Shown here: positions 21,612 to 22,231 of the stretch, piece after piece
How the letters are laid out: every line of letters starts with the position of its first letter
Numbering within the stretch: position 1 is the stretch's first letter
NCBI GenBank assembly: GCA_016187365.1
Contig: JACPJX010000013.1
Coordinates: 1-22,231 of the forward strand
Reading direction: 5' to 3'
DNA: 22,231 nucleotides
Source: Candidatus Aenigmatarchaeota archaeon
GTDB taxonomy: Archaea > Aenigmatarchaeota > Aenigmatarchaeia > GW2011-AR5
Notes under the pieces: generated by a model
The model's database searches: none
Told to the model about the DNA's origin: nothing
What the model saw: only the letters and a program-made list of their open reading frames with translations
Made by a program: the position numbers and the translations under genes

Positions 21612-21904
21612 CATCATCAGAAATGCGGATGCGATTAGGAAGCATCCTATTCTCAACACTTCGCCACAACAGCTTGTCTGTCTGGGTGCACAACCTCTTT
21701 CGAGGAAAGGCACGTCAACAATTTTTCAGTCAAATTAACAAAGTAATATTCAGAATCAGGCATATATCGGAATATAGGGGCATCTCTTTTCGCTAACAGC
21801 CAGACATTTGTCACGAATGCACAGCCGACTCTGAATAGCTACTGTATTACGCGCCTAACGGCGCTTTCACGCCGAGTAAGAATTTATGGGATTTCTGACC
21901 CCAC

Positions 21905-21940
21905 AACATCTATACTACAATCAAAAAAGCTTATAAAGGT
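21905..21940 (-). promoter_or_regulatory. Putative promoter of the 23S transcription unit
   Basis: On the minus strand ACCTTTATAAGC (about 21929-21940) is a good archaeal TATA-like box. A start about 25 nt downstream would fall near 21905, giving a leader of roughly 350 nt before the mature 23S. This fits a 23S gene transcribed separately from 16S, but other AT-rich segments nearby could serve as well. Confidence 0.4.
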
Positions 21941-22231
21941 TGAGTGGACCGAGGGTCGAGCGCTTTTGAAATCCGATTTGGGAATATAAGTTATATATCA
22001 TGTGATATGAAATAAAGCCTTCCATGTGCGGTTTCCTTCCTCTGTGGGTTTTTGTCAAATTTGTGAAGAACCAGCAATATCCCCGCTCGACAATAGAAAT
22101 GACGCTTGTGACGCAACTTGCCACCTACTCCAATATTTTTCTAACAGCATCATATTTTATCTGCTGAACGTATTAGACTCCGCCAGTCTGAGCAAAGGCA
22201 AAACTGCTTTTCTTACTTTCTGACCATCGAG

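Larger units (their letters stand above)
21548..22231 (-). other. 23S leader and upstream region without an identified gene
   Basis: Searched by eye for 16S 3' end (ATCACCTCC), 5S, tRNA, RNase P and SRP signatures on both strands; none was recognised. Immediately before the 23S lies the 5' processing arm. The leader to about 21905 folds into short hairpins (for example GGCG-TGAAA-CGCC type at about 21855-21875). Beyond the putative promoter, 21940-22231 contains only short ORFs, including a 46-codon plus-strand one at 22024, with no family resemblance. A second structured RNA in this stretch is possible. Confidence 0.4.

Noticed and set aside
16432..22223. Many ORFs of 60-140 codons on both strands across the rRNA region
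   Set aside because: They lie over 23S exons or introns, have no family resemblance and skewed composition; only the two LAGLIDADG ORFs are real genes there.
21548..22231. A 16S 3' end, RNase P, SRP or 5S RNA upstream of 23S
   Set aside because: Short resemblances were seen (for example GGAGTAGGTGGCAAG), but no defining motif such as the anti-Shine-Dalgarno end or conserved RNase P and SRP cores.
1..22231. CRISPR array, insertion sequence or prophage
   Set aside because: No regularly spaced repeats, no transposase or phage genes were seen; the only mobile genes are the intron endonucleases.

Overview
The window looks like chromosomal DNA of an archaeon, most plausibly a fast-evolving DPANN-type lineage. 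The evidence is gene content and signals: Bud32, archaeal-type primase small subunit, archaeal ribosomal protein S15, Sec61-beta, NEMF/RqcH, TATA-like boxes about 25 nt upstream of many start codons (leaderless style), and rRNA introns with bulge-helix-bulge (BHB) splice motifs. The phylum cannot be fixed from this sequence alone.

Layout. 1-3790 (minus): speB, deoxyhypusine synthase, bud32, rpsO and a partial primase gene. 3887-5188 (plus): a PurD-family ATP-grasp enzyme. 5262-10533 (plus): a tight overlapping cluster of a small ribbon-helix-helix protein, a short-armed SMC, ScpA, ScpB and RqcH. 10525-12345: a small hypothetical gene, thymidylate kinase, a GT2 glycosyltransferase broken by one in-frame stop, and a small hypothetical gene. 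12398-13696 (minus): NAD-dependent epimerase, a small helical protein and Sec61-beta. 13767-14985 (plus): a small Cys-rich gene split by a 111-nt hairpin element, a CBS-domain protein and a membrane PH-domain protein. 14986-15976 is mostly non-coding.

The main find is the 23S rRNA gene on the minus strand, about 15980-21547. It is about 5.57 kb long, roughly twice the normal length. Aligning it by eye to remembered bacterial and archaeal 23S consensus shows 15 intervening sequences: two BHB introns with LAGLIDADG homing-endonuclease ORFs (676 and 731 nt); one 330-nt ORF-less group I intron at E. coli position 1931, with recognisable P, Q, R and S core elements; one unclassified 321-nt insertion at position 2449; and eleven ORF-less mini-introns of 31-131 nt. 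For 13 of the 15, cutting at the canonical positions of a BHB-like structure restores the 23S consensus. Together they total 2642 nt, leaving about 2.93 kb, the normal length of a mature archaeal 23S. They sit in functional centres: GTPase-associated centre, helix 69 and peptidyl transferase centre. A 19-bp inverted repeat flanks the gene as a processing stem. No 16S, 5S or tRNA was recognised, so this 23S appears unlinked from 16S at least within the window.

How the genes relate. SpeB (putrescine synthesis) and deoxyhypusine synthase (spermidine-dependent eIF5A modification) form a polyamine-hypusine pair beside translation genes. SMC-ScpA-ScpB is a condensin set. RqcH is a ribosome quality-control factor. 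The rRNA must be matured by tRNA-type splicing endonuclease plus ligase for the BHB introns and by self-splicing for the group I intron.
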